From Thalassobius sp002708925 (GTDB lineage: Bacteria > Pseudomonadota > Alphaproteobacteria > Rhodobacterales > Rhodobacteraceae), in the NCBI RefSeq assembly GCF_049803795.1, contig NZ_JBNAGJ010000003.1, positions 1 through 64,000 on the forward strand: a stretch of DNA of 64,000 bases, in the 5' to 3' direction. Under the pieces are notes generated by a model. The model was not told the origin of the DNA, ran no database searches, and saw only the letters and a list, made by a program, of their open reading frames with translations. How positions within the stretch are numbered: position 1 is the stretch's first letter; every line of letters starts with the position of its first letter. Of this stretch, positions 49,450 through 58,549 are shown one piece after another. The translations under genes and the position numbers were made by a program.

Positions 49450-50079
49450 TCAGCTGGCCCGGCGCAAAGTGGCCGTGAACAGCCCCATTCCGATCAATGT
49501 CATCCCGCCGGTTCGGGTCAGCCATTGCTGCACCGAGGGGCGGCGTATCCGTGCGCGCAGCCTGTCCGCCAGAAGCGTGTAGACCAGCGCAACCAGGATC
49601 GACAGGCCAATGAAGGTGGCGATTATCACGGCAAATTGCGGGGCCAGCTGCGCATTGGGATTCACGAATTGCGGCACAAAGGCGATGAAAAACCCGATTC
49701 CCTTGGGGTTTAACGCGGTGACAAGCGCCGCATGGCCCATCACGCGGCGGCCATTGCCTGGGGCGGGGTCTGGCATATCCTCTAGCCGGGCGTGTTTGGC
49801 GCTGCGCAGCATTTTCAGGCCCAGCCAGATCAGATAGGCCGCGCCGACCCATTTCAAAACGCTAAACGCCAGCGCCGAGGTCATGATGATCGCGCCCAGC
49901 CCCAGCAAAGAGGCCGTCATCGCCACCAGATCCCCCAGCGCGACTCCGGCCACAGTGGCAAGCGCAACGCGGCGCCCCTGGCTGATGGCATAGCTTAGCA
50001 CCAGCAAAACCGTCGGGCCGGGGATGATCAGCAGCGCCACGGACGCAGCCACGAAGGACAACCAGACATTCAGGTCCAT
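49450..50079 (-). CDS. LysE/RhtB-family exporter
   Basis: A 209-residue inner-membrane exporter of the LysE superfamily, with family start PGPTVLLVLSYAISQGRRVAL (about residues 21-41) and GVALGDLVAMTASLLGLGAI. About six helices. It probably exports an amino acid or related metabolite. It lies 4 bp after mtnP on the same strand, so the two are co-transcribed. A link to methylthioadenosine salvage is possible but unproven. It is different from the LysE at 31604. Confidence 0.9.
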   Translation of the reverse strand: MDLNVWLSFVAASVALLIIPGPTVLLVLSYAISQGRRVALATVAGVALGDLVAMTASLLGLGAIIMTSALAFSVLKWVGAAYLIWLGLKMLRSAKHARLEDMPDPAPGNGRRVMGHAALVTALNPKGIGFFIAFVPQFVNPNAQLAPQFAVIIATFIGLSILVALVYTLLADRLRARIRRPSVQQWLTRTGGMTLIGMGLFTATLRRAS

Positions 50080-50083
50080 GCGC

Positions 50084-50956
50084 TTAGCCCAGAACCCGGC
50101 CGGCCACCGCGTCCAGTTTCGCCACCAAGGCGGGGTCTCGTTTTTCGGGGGCGGTCAGGAGGGCGAACTCCAGCGCCTTATCGCAGCCATGCGGGCAATC
50201 CTGTCGGTCCGCGCCCAGCAGGGCAGGCAGGCGGCGCACCATGTTGCGGCCCTTGTCGGCGTTGCCGGTCAGCGTGGCGATGATGTCGGAAATATCGACC
50301 TCGCCATGATCCGGGTGCCAGCTGTCGTAATCGGTGACCATCGCAACCGAGGCATAGCACAGCTCGGCCTCGCGGGCCAATTTGGCCTCGGGCATGTTGG
50401 TCATGCCGATCACATCGCAGCCCCAGCTTTCGCGGTACATTTTCGATTCGGCCAGGGTGCTGAATTGCGGGCCTTCCATCGCCAGATAGGTGCCGCCCAT
50501 ATGAACATTGATCCCGGCGTCCTTGGCTGCGGTATAACAGGCCTCGGACAGGCGCGGACAGGTGGGGTGGGCGACGGACACATGCGCCACGCAGCCCGTC
50601 CCGAAGAAGGATTTTTCCCGCGCGAATGTCCGGTCAATGAACTGATCGACGATCACGAAATCCCCGGGCGCCATTTGCTCGCGGAAGGATCCGCAGGCGG
50701 ATACGGCCACCGCATCCGTCACCCCCAGCCGTTTGAGCGCGTCGATATTGGCGCGATACGGCACCGAGCTGGGCGAATGCACGTGCCCCCGCCCGTGACG
50801 CGGCAGAAAGCACATTTTCACCCCGTCCAGCATCCCCGTCAGGATCTGATCCGAGGGCGCGCCCCAGGGCGTGTCCACGCTGACCCATTTGGCGTCCTCC
50901 AGCCCGTCGATGTCATAGATGCCCGATCCGCCGATAATGCCGATAGTGGTCTGCAT
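50084..50956 (-). CDS. mtnP: S-methyl-5'-thioadenosine phosphorylase
   Basis: Splits methylthioadenosine into adenine and methylthioribose-1-phosphate in the polyamine/methionine salvage route. The 290-residue protein has the phosphate loop GGSGIYDIDGL (about residue 8), CGSFREQMAPGDFVIVDQ (about 108) and EGPQFSTLAESKMYR (about 167). The MTA-specific DYDSWH is near residue 205. The adenine it releases can be used by Apt, encoded 1.2 kb away. It forms a transcript with the LysE exporter. Confidence 0.95.
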   Translation of the reverse strand: MQTTIGIIGGSGIYDIDGLEDAKWVSVDTPWGAPSDQILTGMLDGVKMCFLPRHGRGHVHSPSSVPYRANIDALKRLGVTDAVAVSACGSFREQMAPGDFVIVDQFIDRTFAREKSFFGTGCVAHVSVAHPTCPRLSEACYTAAKDAGINVHMGGTYLAMEGPQFSTLAESKMYRESWGCDVIGMTNMPEAKLAREAELCYASVAMVTDYDSWHPDHGEVDISDIIATLTGNADKGRNMVRRLPALLGADRQDCPHGCDKALEFALLTAPEKRDPALVAKLDAVAGRVLG

Positions 50957-51024
50957 GTGCTGTGCCTTTATCTGAAAACCTATTGCAAATGATGGTGTCC
51001 CAGCGCCGGCAAAGGCGCAAGGGC

Positions 51025-51636
51025 TTAGCGGGTGTCGTCAGGGCGCGAGAGCGCGAACAGCTCGGTTATGGCTGCGTAATCGCGATAGCCCAGACGCGAC
51101 AGAGGGCTGAAGCTGCTGACGTCGAAAATGCCGTCCTTGATACAGTCGTCGCGCATATGGATGCCTGTGACCTCGCCGATGATCATGGTGTTGGTGTCCC
51201 CCCGCAGCGGCACGATCTGGCTAAGCTTGCATTCCAGAACGGCGGGGGCGGCGGCCACATAGGGGCAATCAATCGTGCGGCACTGGGCCTTTTCCAGGCC
51301 CGCATGGGTGAATTCATCCTGATCGGCGGGCAGCGATTGCGAGCTGGCGTTCATCGCATCGCGCAGCGCATAGGACACCACATTCATTGCGAAAACCCCG
51401 GTGTCGCGGATATTGGCCACGCTGTCCTTGGCGTCTACCTGATCGGGCTTTACCCCGGTCGAGGCAAACATCACCTGAGGCGGGGTATAAGCCACCGCAT
51501 TGAAAAAGGAATAGGGCGCCAGATTGTCCACGCCATTGGCGCCGCGCGTGGACACCCATCCAATAGGCCGGGGCGTCACGATTGCGTTGAACGGGTTATG
51601 CGGCAGATCGTGGCCGTCTTTGGGTTCGTAGAACAT
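51025..51636 (-). CDS. Flavin reductase-like FMN-binding protein
   Basis: A 203-residue split-barrel FMN-binding protein of the flavin reductase-like family. The family N-terminal block is FNAIVTPRPIGWVSTRG (about residues 16-32), then NLAPYSFFNAVAYTPP near residue 38. TNTMIIGEVTGIH near 147 forms the dimer core. It probably reduces flavin with NAD(P)H or has an oxygenase partner, but no partner is encoded here. It lies 68 bp upstream of mtnP on the same strand. Confidence 0.9.
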   Translation of the reverse strand: MFYEPKDGHDLPHNPFNAIVTPRPIGWVSTRGANGVDNLAPYSFFNAVAYTPPQVMFASTGVKPDQVDAKDSVANIRDTGVFAMNVVSYALRDAMNASSQSLPADQDEFTHAGLEKAQCRTIDCPYVAAAPAVLECKLSQIVPLRGDTNTMIIGEVTGIHMRDDCIKDGIFDVSSFSPLSRLGYRDYAAITELFALSRPDDTR

Positions 51637-51737
51637 CTGCCCTCTGTCCTGTTATCTTTGCGGTTTGTCTCAGACCTAGCGCCGTGTTAGGGCCGTTTCC
51701 ACCGGAAATTCAGCTTTATGGAATCACAGTCGCGCAA

Positions 51738-52226
51738 ATGTTCACGCTGACGCAGGAAACGCCCAATGATTGGTGGGAGGTCGAGGCGCTCTATGACCTG
51801 TGTTTCGCGCCGGGGCGGACGGCTTTGTCGTCTTACCGCCTGCGCGAGAACGTCCCCCCTGTCGAGGGCCTGTCGATCGTCGCGCGCGACGCTGCGGGGA
51901 TTGTGGGCGGTGCCATCCGGTACTGGCCCGTTCTAGTGGGCGGTGTGCGTGCGCTGCTGCTGGGCCCCGTGGCCGTTCACCCCACCCGGCAGGGCGAGGG
52001 GCTGGGCGCGTTACTGATTTCCGACAGTCTGCAACGCGCCAGGGATCTGGGCTGGGAACGGGTGATGCTGGTGGGGGATGCGCCCTATTATCGGCGGTTC
52101 GGATTCACCCCTTTGCCGGGGGTGATCATGCCGCCTCCGACAAATCCGGATCGGGTTCTGGGGCAGGATCTGCAACCGGGGGCCTGGCAGGGTGTCCGGG
52201 GCGATGTCACGCGCATGGGTTCTTGA
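51738..52226 (+). CDS. GNAT N-acetyltransferase (YhbS-like)
   Basis: A 162-residue acetyltransferase. The central GPVAVHPTRQGEGLGALLI (about residues 73-91) is the acetyl-CoA loop, and the end VMLVGDAPYYRRFGFTPLPG is typical of the YhbS branch. The ATG at 51738 is chosen over a GTG at 51684 because the extra residues look like spacer. It is divergent from the flavin reductase. Substrate unknown. Confidence 0.9.
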   Translation: MFTLTQETPNDWWEVEALYDLCFAPGRTALSSYRLRENVPPVEGLSIVARDAAGIVGGAIRYWPVLVGGVRALLLGPVAVHPTRQGEGLGALLISDSLQRARDLGWERVMLVGDAPYYRRFGFTPLPGVIMPPPTNPDRVLGQDLQPGAWQGVRGDVTRMGS

Positions 52227-52279
52227 AACCAGCGGGGTCCGGGCCAATCTGATAGACAGCCCCGCAGAAAGGCCCCCGC

Positions 52280-53020
52280 ATGCCCCAGGATATACATGAT
52301 CTGGAAACCGAACTAGACACACTGGCCAACCGCTATCGCGGTGCCGGAGGCGTCGGCATCCAGCTGCTGAACCTGCTGGGCGGCCAGGCCGAAGGGCTGC
52401 TGGATCGGCTGCCCCCCATGGTACGCGGTCAATTGCAAAGCGGCACAGAAAGCGCTCTGAAAATCGCGATGAAGGCGGCGCATGGTTCGCGCGGAGTGCT
52501 GGGGGATCAGCCGATGTGGCTGAACACCGCCGTCAGTACCGCGATGGGCGCGGCCGGTGGCTTTGGCGGGCTGCCCGCCGCGATGGCCGAACTGCCGGTC
52601 ACCACCACGGTGCTGCTGCGTGCGATTCAGGGCGTGGCGGTAGAGCACGGGTTCGATCCGGCGGCCGAGAATGTACAGTTCGACTGCATCCAGGTGTTCA
52701 GCGCTGCGGGGCCTCTGGCCGGGGACGATGGGGCGGATCTGGCGTTTCTGTCGGCCCGGATGAGCCTGCAAGGCGCGGCGCTCAATACGCTGATTGCGCG
52801 CGTTGCCCCGCGTCTGGCGGCTGTGTTGGGGCAGAAACTGGCGGCGCAGGCGGTGCCGGTGATGGGTGCCGTGGCCGGAGCCGCGACAAACTATGCCTAT
52901 ACCAGCTATTATCAGGAAATCGCCCATGTGCATTTCGGGCTGCGCAAACTGGCAATCGAGGCAGACCGCCCCGAGGCAGACCTGCGCCGGGCCTTGCAGG
53001 AACGTGTCGCGCTGCCGTGA
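52280..53020 (+). CDS. EcsC family protein
   Basis: A 246-residue protein matching EcsC family proteins, alanine- and glycine-rich with amphipathic stretches (AVSTAMGAAGGFGGLPAAM about residue 86; AVPVMGAVAGAATNYAYTSYY about 195-216). Some members bind membranes and are linked to ABC transporter or peptidase pathways in Bacillus, but a function in alphaproteobacteria is not known. It stands alone between a GNAT gene and the ptsP gene. Confidence 0.8.
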   Translation: MPQDIHDLETELDTLANRYRGAGGVGIQLLNLLGGQAEGLLDRLPPMVRGQLQSGTESALKIAMKAAHGSRGVLGDQPMWLNTAVSTAMGAAGGFGGLPAAMAELPVTTTVLLRAIQGVAVEHGFDPAAENVQFDCIQVFSAAGPLAGDDGADLAFLSARMSLQGAALNTLIARVAPRLAAVLGQKLAAQAVPVMGAVAGAATNYAYTSYYQEIAHVHFGLRKLAIEADRPEADLRRALQERVALP

Positions 53021-53059
53021 ATACCCCCCGAACGCCCCCTCGGATGGGCGGGCCCAAGC

Positions 53060-55303
53060 TTAGCTGTTGTTGCGCAGATAGGCCATCACGGCGGGGCGCA
53101 CCGATTGATGCCCCTGGGCGCGGGCCTCTTCGATCACGGCGCGCAGTTCGACCAGATTCAGCCGGCGCAGCATGTGTTTGACCGGCCCGATCGAGGCCGG
53201 GCGCATCGACAGCATCCGAAAGCCCATGGCAGCGAAACAGGCGGCCTCGATCGGGCGTCCGGCGTCCTCGCCACAGAAACTCAGCGAGGTCTGCGAGGCC
53301 TCGCAGCGGCGCACGATCTGCTCCAGAAAGGTCAGGAAACTGACGTTCAGCGTGTCATATCGGCGGCGCACGCGTTCGTTTTCACGGTCGGCGGCAAAGA
53401 AGAACTGCTTCAGATCGTTCCCGCCAATCGACAGGAAATCGACCTCATCGTAAAATCGGTCCGGCGCGAAGGCCAAAGACGGGGTTTCCAGCATCGCGCC
53501 GATTTCCAGATCGCCGGGCACCTCATGCCCCAAAATCCGCTCGCGCTCCATGGCCTTATCCATTTCGGCCTTGGCGGCTTTGTATTCCTCGTACTGGGCG
53601 ACAAAGGGGAACATGATCGACAGAGGGCGCCCGTTGGCGGCACGGATCAGCGCCTGCAATTGCATCCGCATCACGCCGGGTTTGTCCAGCCCCACGCGGA
53701 TTGCGCGCCAGCCCAGGGCGGGGTTCGGTTCTTCCTGGGGCTTCATGTAGGGCAGCACCTTGTCCGAGCCGATATCCAGCGTGCGGAACACCACGCGCTT
53801 GCCGTTGGCGGCATCCAGCACGCGGGCATAAAGCGCCGACAGTTCGGATCGTTTGGGCATCTGATTCCGGACCAGGAATTGCAATTCGGTGCGGAACAGG
53901 CCCACCCCTTCGGCCCCCGAGCTTTCCAGACTGGGCAGGTCGGCCATCAGACCGGCGTTCATTTGCAGGCTGATCGTGGTGCCGCATTGGGTGGTCGCCG
54001 GCTCGTCCCGGATCGAGGCATAGCGTTCCTGCGCCTGCGCCTGCATCGCGATCTTGTCGCGGAAGGCCGTGACGACGGTGTCGTCGGGGCGCAGATGCAC
54101 CACGCCCTGATCGCCGTCCAGCATGATGTGATCGCCGTTCAGCGCCTCGGTGGTGATCCGGTTTGCGTTAATAATCAATGGGATGGCCAGCGCGCGCGCA
54201 ACAATCGCGGCGTGCGACCCGACCGAGCCTTCCTCTAGCACGATCCCCTTCAGCGAGCGGCCATAATCCAGCAGTTCGGCCGGGCCGATATTGCGGGCGA
54301 TCAGGATCGGATCGGCGGGCATATCCGCGCCGGTTTCGGTGCCCTGTCCGGTCAGAATGCGCAGCAGACGGTTCGACAGGTCATCCAGGTCGTGCAGCCG
54401 GTCGCGCAAGTACGCGTCATTCACCTGGCTCAGCCGGGCGCGGGCGGTGGATTGTTCTTTTTCCACGGCGGCCTCGGCCGAAAGGCCCCGGCTGATGTCT
54501 TCCTCCATCCGGCGCATCCAGCCTTTGGAGTTGGCGAACATCCGGTAGGCCTCTAGTACCTGCATCTGCTCGGTGTCCCCGCCCGACGCCCCCGCCAGCA
54601 TCTGATCGACCCCCACGCGCAGGGTATCGACAGCCTCGCGCAGACGTTCAAGTTCCTTATGAGGATCATCGGCAATCGGATTGGTGACGACGACTCGTGG
54701 TTCATGCAGCCAGACATGGCCTTCGGTTGCGCCCTCCTGGCCGGTGCCGCCGCGGATCAGCACGGCCTGTTTGTGGCGCGCGGTCATCGCGGCATTGTCG
54801 GCGGTGAAGGCGCCCAGCTCGGTCATTTCGGCCAGCACCATGGCGACCACTTCCAGCGCGTACAGCTCATCCGAGGAAAATTGCCGCGCCTGTTTGGACT
54901 GCACCACCAGCACGCCCAGGGTTTCGCCCAGACGGCGGATCGGCACCCCCAGGAAAGAGGAGTAAATCTCTTCGCCGGTTTCGGGCATATAGCGAAAGCC
55001 CTTGGCGCTGGGCGCGTCGGCCTCGTTCACGATGGTGCCGGTGCGCGCCACGCGGCCAACCAGGCCTTCGCCCATTTTCATCCGGGTCTGGTGGACGGCC
55101 TCGGGCTTCAGCCCCTCGGTGGCGCAGAGTTCCAGGGTTTCGGGATCGCGGAACAGATAGATCGAGCACACCTCGGTGCCCATGGAATCGGCAATAAGAT
55201 GCGTGATCTCGTCCAGGCGGGCCTGGCCGGCATTGTCCTTGGCCATCGCGGTGCGCAGACGGCCCAGCAACTTGCGGCTTTCGGTTTCCGTTGTCTCGGT
55301 CAT
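53060..55303 (-). CDS. ptsP: Phosphoenolpyruvate-protein phosphotransferase PtsP (nitrogen PTS enzyme I)
   Basis: The first enzyme of the regulatory nitrogen PTS, taking phosphate from PEP and passing it to NPr and then EIIA-Ntr. The 747-residue protein has an N-terminal GAF domain (about residues 15-170) that may sense nitrogen. It is followed by the PEP-utiliser parts: the phosphorylated histidine in GSVGSHAAIVARALAIP (about residue 360) and the catalytic cysteine in SLSFCGEDAGRP (about 680). It is complete. The partner genes are not here. It is next to lysC, as in many alphaproteobacteria. Confidence 0.97.
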   Translation of the reverse strand: MTETTETESRKLLGRLRTAMAKDNAGQARLDEITHLIADSMGTEVCSIYLFRDPETLELCATEGLKPEAVHQTRMKMGEGLVGRVARTGTIVNEADAPSAKGFRYMPETGEEIYSSFLGVPIRRLGETLGVLVVQSKQARQFSSDELYALEVVAMVLAEMTELGAFTADNAAMTARHKQAVLIRGGTGQEGATEGHVWLHEPRVVVTNPIADDPHKELERLREAVDTLRVGVDQMLAGASGGDTEQMQVLEAYRMFANSKGWMRRMEEDISRGLSAEAAVEKEQSTARARLSQVNDAYLRDRLHDLDDLSNRLLRILTGQGTETGADMPADPILIARNIGPAELLDYGRSLKGIVLEEGSVGSHAAIVARALAIPLIINANRITTEALNGDHIMLDGDQGVVHLRPDDTVVTAFRDKIAMQAQAQERYASIRDEPATTQCGTTISLQMNAGLMADLPSLESSGAEGVGLFRTELQFLVRNQMPKRSELSALYARVLDAANGKRVVFRTLDIGSDKVLPYMKPQEEPNPALGWRAIRVGLDKPGVMRMQLQALIRAANGRPLSIMFPFVAQYEEYKAAKAEMDKAMERERILGHEVPGDLEIGAMLETPSLAFAPDRFYDEVDFLSIGGNDLKQFFFAADRENERVRRRYDTLNVSFLTFLEQIVRRCEASQTSLSFCGEDAGRPIEAACFAAMGFRMLSMRPASIGPVKHMLRRLNLVELRAVIEEARAQGHQSVRPAVMAYLRNNS

Positions 55304-55643
55304 CCTGACGGCTGTCCTATTTCATCCGATCCAGAGGCGTATAGATCACAAGTCGGGGTTGAGGAAAATGAATATCGTATGGCGCGGTATGAAATTTGCG
55401 CGAAAAGGTGAAAAATCAGAATTATGTTGCGTGTCTCGGGGGTTATATTGTGCACTTGCCGAAAAACCTTTTGCATATGCAGCATGGGGCGGGTGTCTTT
55501 TTATGGTTAATATTCGTGCTATGCGTGTTTTGAGTCCTGGGCGCAACCCGTAAACTGACCCAGCGTAAAGGGTGCGCGGGAAAAGAATAAGCCGGCCAGG
55601 AAACCCTGACCGGCCTGAAATCACAGCTGCGCTTGGGCGTGGC
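55304..55643. other. Intergenic region between lysC and ptsP
   Basis: This 340-bp gap lies between the ptsP start and the lysC stop, both on the minus strand. It contains the lysC terminator (55580-55614) and, in its AT-rich left part (about 55360-55540), room for the ptsP promoter. I found no supportable gene, RNA or repeat. Small frames in it lack a ribosome site. Confidence 0.5.
55580..55614 (-). terminator. Terminator of lysC
   Basis: GCCGGCCAGG-AAAC-CCTGACCGGC forms a 10-bp stem with one G-U pair, and on the minus strand it ends in CTTATTCTTTT, 30 bp after the lysC stop. Confidence 0.8.
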
Positions 55644-56882
55644 TTAGGTGGTTTTCTCCAGTTCGAAGGCATCATGCAGCGACTGGACGGCCAGCTCCAT
55701 GTATTTGCGGTCGATCAGAACCGAGATTTTGATTTCCGAGGTGGCGATGACCTTGATGTTGATGCCCTCGTTTGACAGGGTTTCGAACATTTTGGCGGCC
55801 ACGCCCGACTGGCTGCGCATCCCGATGCCCACGGCCGAGACTTTGCACACCTCGGTGTCGGCGATCAGTTCGGCAAAGTTGATGTCACCAGAGGCCTTGG
55901 CCTCGTCCAGGGCCTTTTGCGCGCGCAGCACCTGATCGGTGGGGCACGAGAAGGTCATGTCGGTCCGACCGCCCTCGGCGATGTTCTGGATGATCATATC
56001 CACGTTGACGCCGGCCTCGGACAGGGGGCCGAAAATGGCGGCGGCGATGCCGGGACGATCAGCAACGGAAACGAGGGTCATCTTGGCCTCGTCACGCGAA
56101 TAGGCGATGCCGGATACAGGGCGGTTTTCCATGACTTCCTCCTCGGCACAGACAAGCGTGCCGGCTTCATCAGACGGTTCTTCGAACGAGCTGAGCACGC
56201 GCAGTTTCACCTTATAGCGCATGGCCAGCTCGACCGAGCGGGTTTGCAGGACTTTGGCGCCCAGCGAGGCCAGTTCGAGCATTTCCTCGAACGAGATCTT
56301 ATCCAGTTTGCGGGCCTTCTGGCTGATCCGCGGGTCGGTGGTGTAGACGCCATCCACATCGGTGTAGATGTCGCAGCGTTCCGCGCCAAAGGCAGCGGCA
56401 AAGGCCACGGCGGTGGTGTCGCTGCCGCCCCGGCCCAGCGTGGTGATCCGGCCCTCGGGGGAAATCCCCTGGAAGCCCGCCACGACGGCCACGCGCATCC
56501 CTTCGCCGAATTTGGCGGTGATGTTGTCGGTGGGGATTTCCTCGATCCGGGCCGAGCTGTGCGCGTTGGTGGTTTTCACCGGCACCTGCCAGCCCTGCCA
56601 GCTGCGCGCGGGCACGTCCATTTCCTGCAAAGTCAGCGCCATCAGCCCGGCGGTGACGTTTTCGCCCGAGCTGACGACGGCATCGTATTCGCGCGCGTCA
56701 TAGAGCGGCGAGGTTTCATTGACGAAGCCCACCAGCTTGTTGGTTTCACCCGACATGGCCGAGACGATGACGATCACGTCATAGCCTTTGGCCACTTCCA
56801 GTCCGACGCGTTTGGCGGCGCGTTTGATCCGGTCCAGCGTGGCGACGGAAGTGCCGCCGAATTTCATCACGAGAACGGGCAT
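55644..56882 (-). CDS. lysC: Aspartate kinase (lysine/threonine/methionine pathway)
   Basis: Phosphorylates aspartate, the first step to lysine, threonine, methionine and diaminopimelate. The 412-residue protein starts MPVLVMKFGGTSVA (KFGG motif), has GRGGSDTTAVAFAAAFGAERC (about residue 150) and two ACT domains at the end. The start at 56882 gives the canonical N-terminus. The longer frame to 57035 is rejected. It works upstream of thrC at 43680 in the same pathway. Confidence 0.97.
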   Translation of the reverse strand: MPVLVMKFGGTSVATLDRIKRAAKRVGLEVAKGYDVIVIVSAMSGETNKLVGFVNETSPLYDAREYDAVVSSGENVTAGLMALTLQEMDVPARSWQGWQVPVKTTNAHSSARIEEIPTDNITAKFGEGMRVAVVAGFQGISPEGRITTLGRGGSDTTAVAFAAAFGAERCDIYTDVDGVYTTDPRISQKARKLDKISFEEMLELASLGAKVLQTRSVELAMRYKVKLRVLSSFEEPSDEAGTLVCAEEEVMENRPVSGIAYSRDEAKMTLVSVADRPGIAAAIFGPLSEAGVNVDMIIQNIAEGGRTDMTFSCPTDQVLRAQKALDEAKASGDINFAELIADTEVCKVSAVGIGMRSQSGVAAKMFETLSNEGINIKVIATSEIKISVLIDRKYMELAVQSLHDAFELEKTT

Positions 56883-57179
56883 GGTCAGTCCTTGTTCCTT
56901 GGTCCCGCGGGGATTAACGGTTTGCGCCGCCAAGAGCAAGATTGCATCGCGGATCAGAGGGATTTTGCCGCAATCGGTGTGGCGGGTATCCGCGCCGGAC
57001 CTGTGGAGGGGGCGGGCAGTGAGTATTTGGATCAAAAAGAAGCCAGGGGCGGGGCGGCGATATATCGGGTTTCATGTTGGCGGTGTGTTGGCCGCCTGGG
57101 GAAGGCCGGGGTGCGGCGCGTCTATTCGGATATGGTGTGGCGGCTGCGGCCGATGCGGCGGTGGGCGGCTGTGATGGGG

Positions 57180-57629
57180 TCAGTTCGTTTTGCGGCCGCT
57201 TAGGAAGGGCAGGGGCAGGACTGGCACGCCTTCCTCGATGAGTTTTTTGGCCTCTTCGGGTTTGGCCTCGCCATGGATGGCGCGTTCTGGGCTGTCGCCC
57301 TCGTGCATGGCGCGGGCTTCCTGGGCGAAATTCTGGCCGACATATTCCGAGTTTTCCTCGATCTTGCGTTTGAGTTCGGAAATGGCGCGTTCGGTGTCGT
57401 TGGCCGGGGTGCCGAGCGTGGGGGCGGAGGGGGGCGTTTCGGGGGAGGCGGCGCTGGCGGTTCGGGCGGGGCGGACGCGCGGGGCCATGATGGCCTTATC
57501 CACATTGGCCGAGCCACAGACCGCGCAGGCCACCATGCCGGCGGCCTTGAGCTTGTCAAACGCCTCGCCGGATTGAAACCAGCTGTCGAAGCGGTGATCC
57601 TGATCACATTTCAGCGTGTATTGAATCAT
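57180..57629 (-). CDS. DUF1178 family protein with a zinc-ribbon-like N-terminus
   Basis: A 149-residue protein of DUF1178. The first 45 residues contain LKCDQDHRFDSWF and CAVCGSANVDKAI, which look like a CxxxH...CxxC metal-binding ribbon. A proline-rich linker (about residues 55-80) precedes a charged C-terminal half with the QNFAQEARAMHEGD segment. Function unknown; metal binding is inferred. The start at 57629 (MIQYTLKCD) is the family N-terminus, so the longer frame to 57911 was rejected. The 297-bp gap to lysC (56883-57179) shows nothing I can identify. Confidence 0.85.
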   Translation of the reverse strand: MIQYTLKCDQDHRFDSWFQSGEAFDKLKAAGMVACAVCGSANVDKAIMAPRVRPARTASAASPETPPSAPTLGTPANDTERAISELKRKIEENSEYVGQNFAQEARAMHEGDSPERAIHGEAKPEEAKKLIEEGVPVLPLPFLSGRKTN

Positions 57630-57776
57630 CACGTGGGCCCATTCGAGAACTGGCCCACTACATACCGACAGAAGGTGGAAAATCAAGTTAACACCGACGG
57701 GCCGCCTGCGCGGGCTGCGCACAAGCGCCGTTTTACGGCGCAGGTTAGCGTGAGGGGCTGAAAACAGGAGATTCCC

Positions 57777-58430
57777 GTGCTGACATTGTGGCATTGCGAA
57801 AATGCGCGTTCTTTCAGGCCATTGTGGGCGCTTGAGGAGCTGGGGCTGGATTATGCGCTGAATATGCTGCCTTTTCCGCCCCGGTTTCAGCAGCCCGCGT
57901 TTCTGGAGCAAAACCCGCTGGGGACGATCCCGTTACTGGTGGACGGGGACACGCGGATGACCGAAAGCGCCGCCATTCCGCATTATCTGGGGATGGTTCA
58001 CGGGCAGGGGCGGTTTACGCTGGGGGCGGAGCACCCCGAATATGGCGCTTATCTGAACTGGCTGCACCATGCCGAGGCGACGCTGACCTTTCCGCAGACG
58101 ATTTACCTGCGCTATGGGGTGTTCGAGCCGGACGAGCGGAAAATGCCCTCGGTTGCGGCCGATTATCGGCGCTGGTTTCTGGTGCGCCTGAAACTGCTGG
58201 AGGCGCGCTTGCAGGACGGGCGTGCGTTTCTGGTGGGCGGTCAATTCACTATGGCGGATATTGCAGTGCATTATGCGCTGTATCTTGCGGCGCGGATCGG
58301 GATGCGAGACGAGCTGCCTCGGGCGTGTCGGCAGTGGCATGACGCGCTGTGTGCCCGTGCCGGATTTCAGGCCGCTGTGAAGCGCCAAAGCCTTGAGGCG
58401 AAACGGCAAAACCTGCGCTCTGCGATATAG
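57777..58430 (+). CDS. Glutathione S-transferase family protein
   Basis: A 217-residue GST. The thioredoxin-like N-terminal domain (LTLWHCENARSFRPLWALEEL) has the glutathione-binding CENAR...PLGTIPLL and TESAAIPHYL blocks (about residues 50-70). The C-terminal all-helical domain ends with FLVGGQFTMADIAVHYAL (about residues 152-169). The start is GTG at 57777 with a CAGGAG ribosome site 6 bp before it. Its substrate is not evident. It stands on the other strand from the DUF1178 gene and upstream of the SDR gene. Confidence 0.92.
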   Translation: MLTLWHCENARSFRPLWALEELGLDYALNMLPFPPRFQQPAFLEQNPLGTIPLLVDGDTRMTESAAIPHYLGMVHGQGRFTLGAEHPEYGAYLNWLHHAEATLTFPQTIYLRYGVFEPDERKMPSVAADYRRWFLVRLKLLEARLQDGRAFLVGGQFTMADIAVHYALYLAARIGMRDELPRACRQWHDALCARAGFQAAVKRQSLEAKRQNLRSAI

Positions 58431-58549
58431 TTCCGCGCTGGCGGCGCGGTGGTTCGGGCGGGTGTGACGTGCGGTCAGATCGGGCGGGGCTTGTGTGTGG
58501 GGCGCAGCCGGGGAAACATGCCCGGACGTATGAGCAGGGGAGGAGTATC

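Noticed and set aside
55304..55643. Riboswitch controlling lysC
   Set aside because: The region is downstream of lysC, not upstream, and shows only the terminator and an AT-rich stretch.
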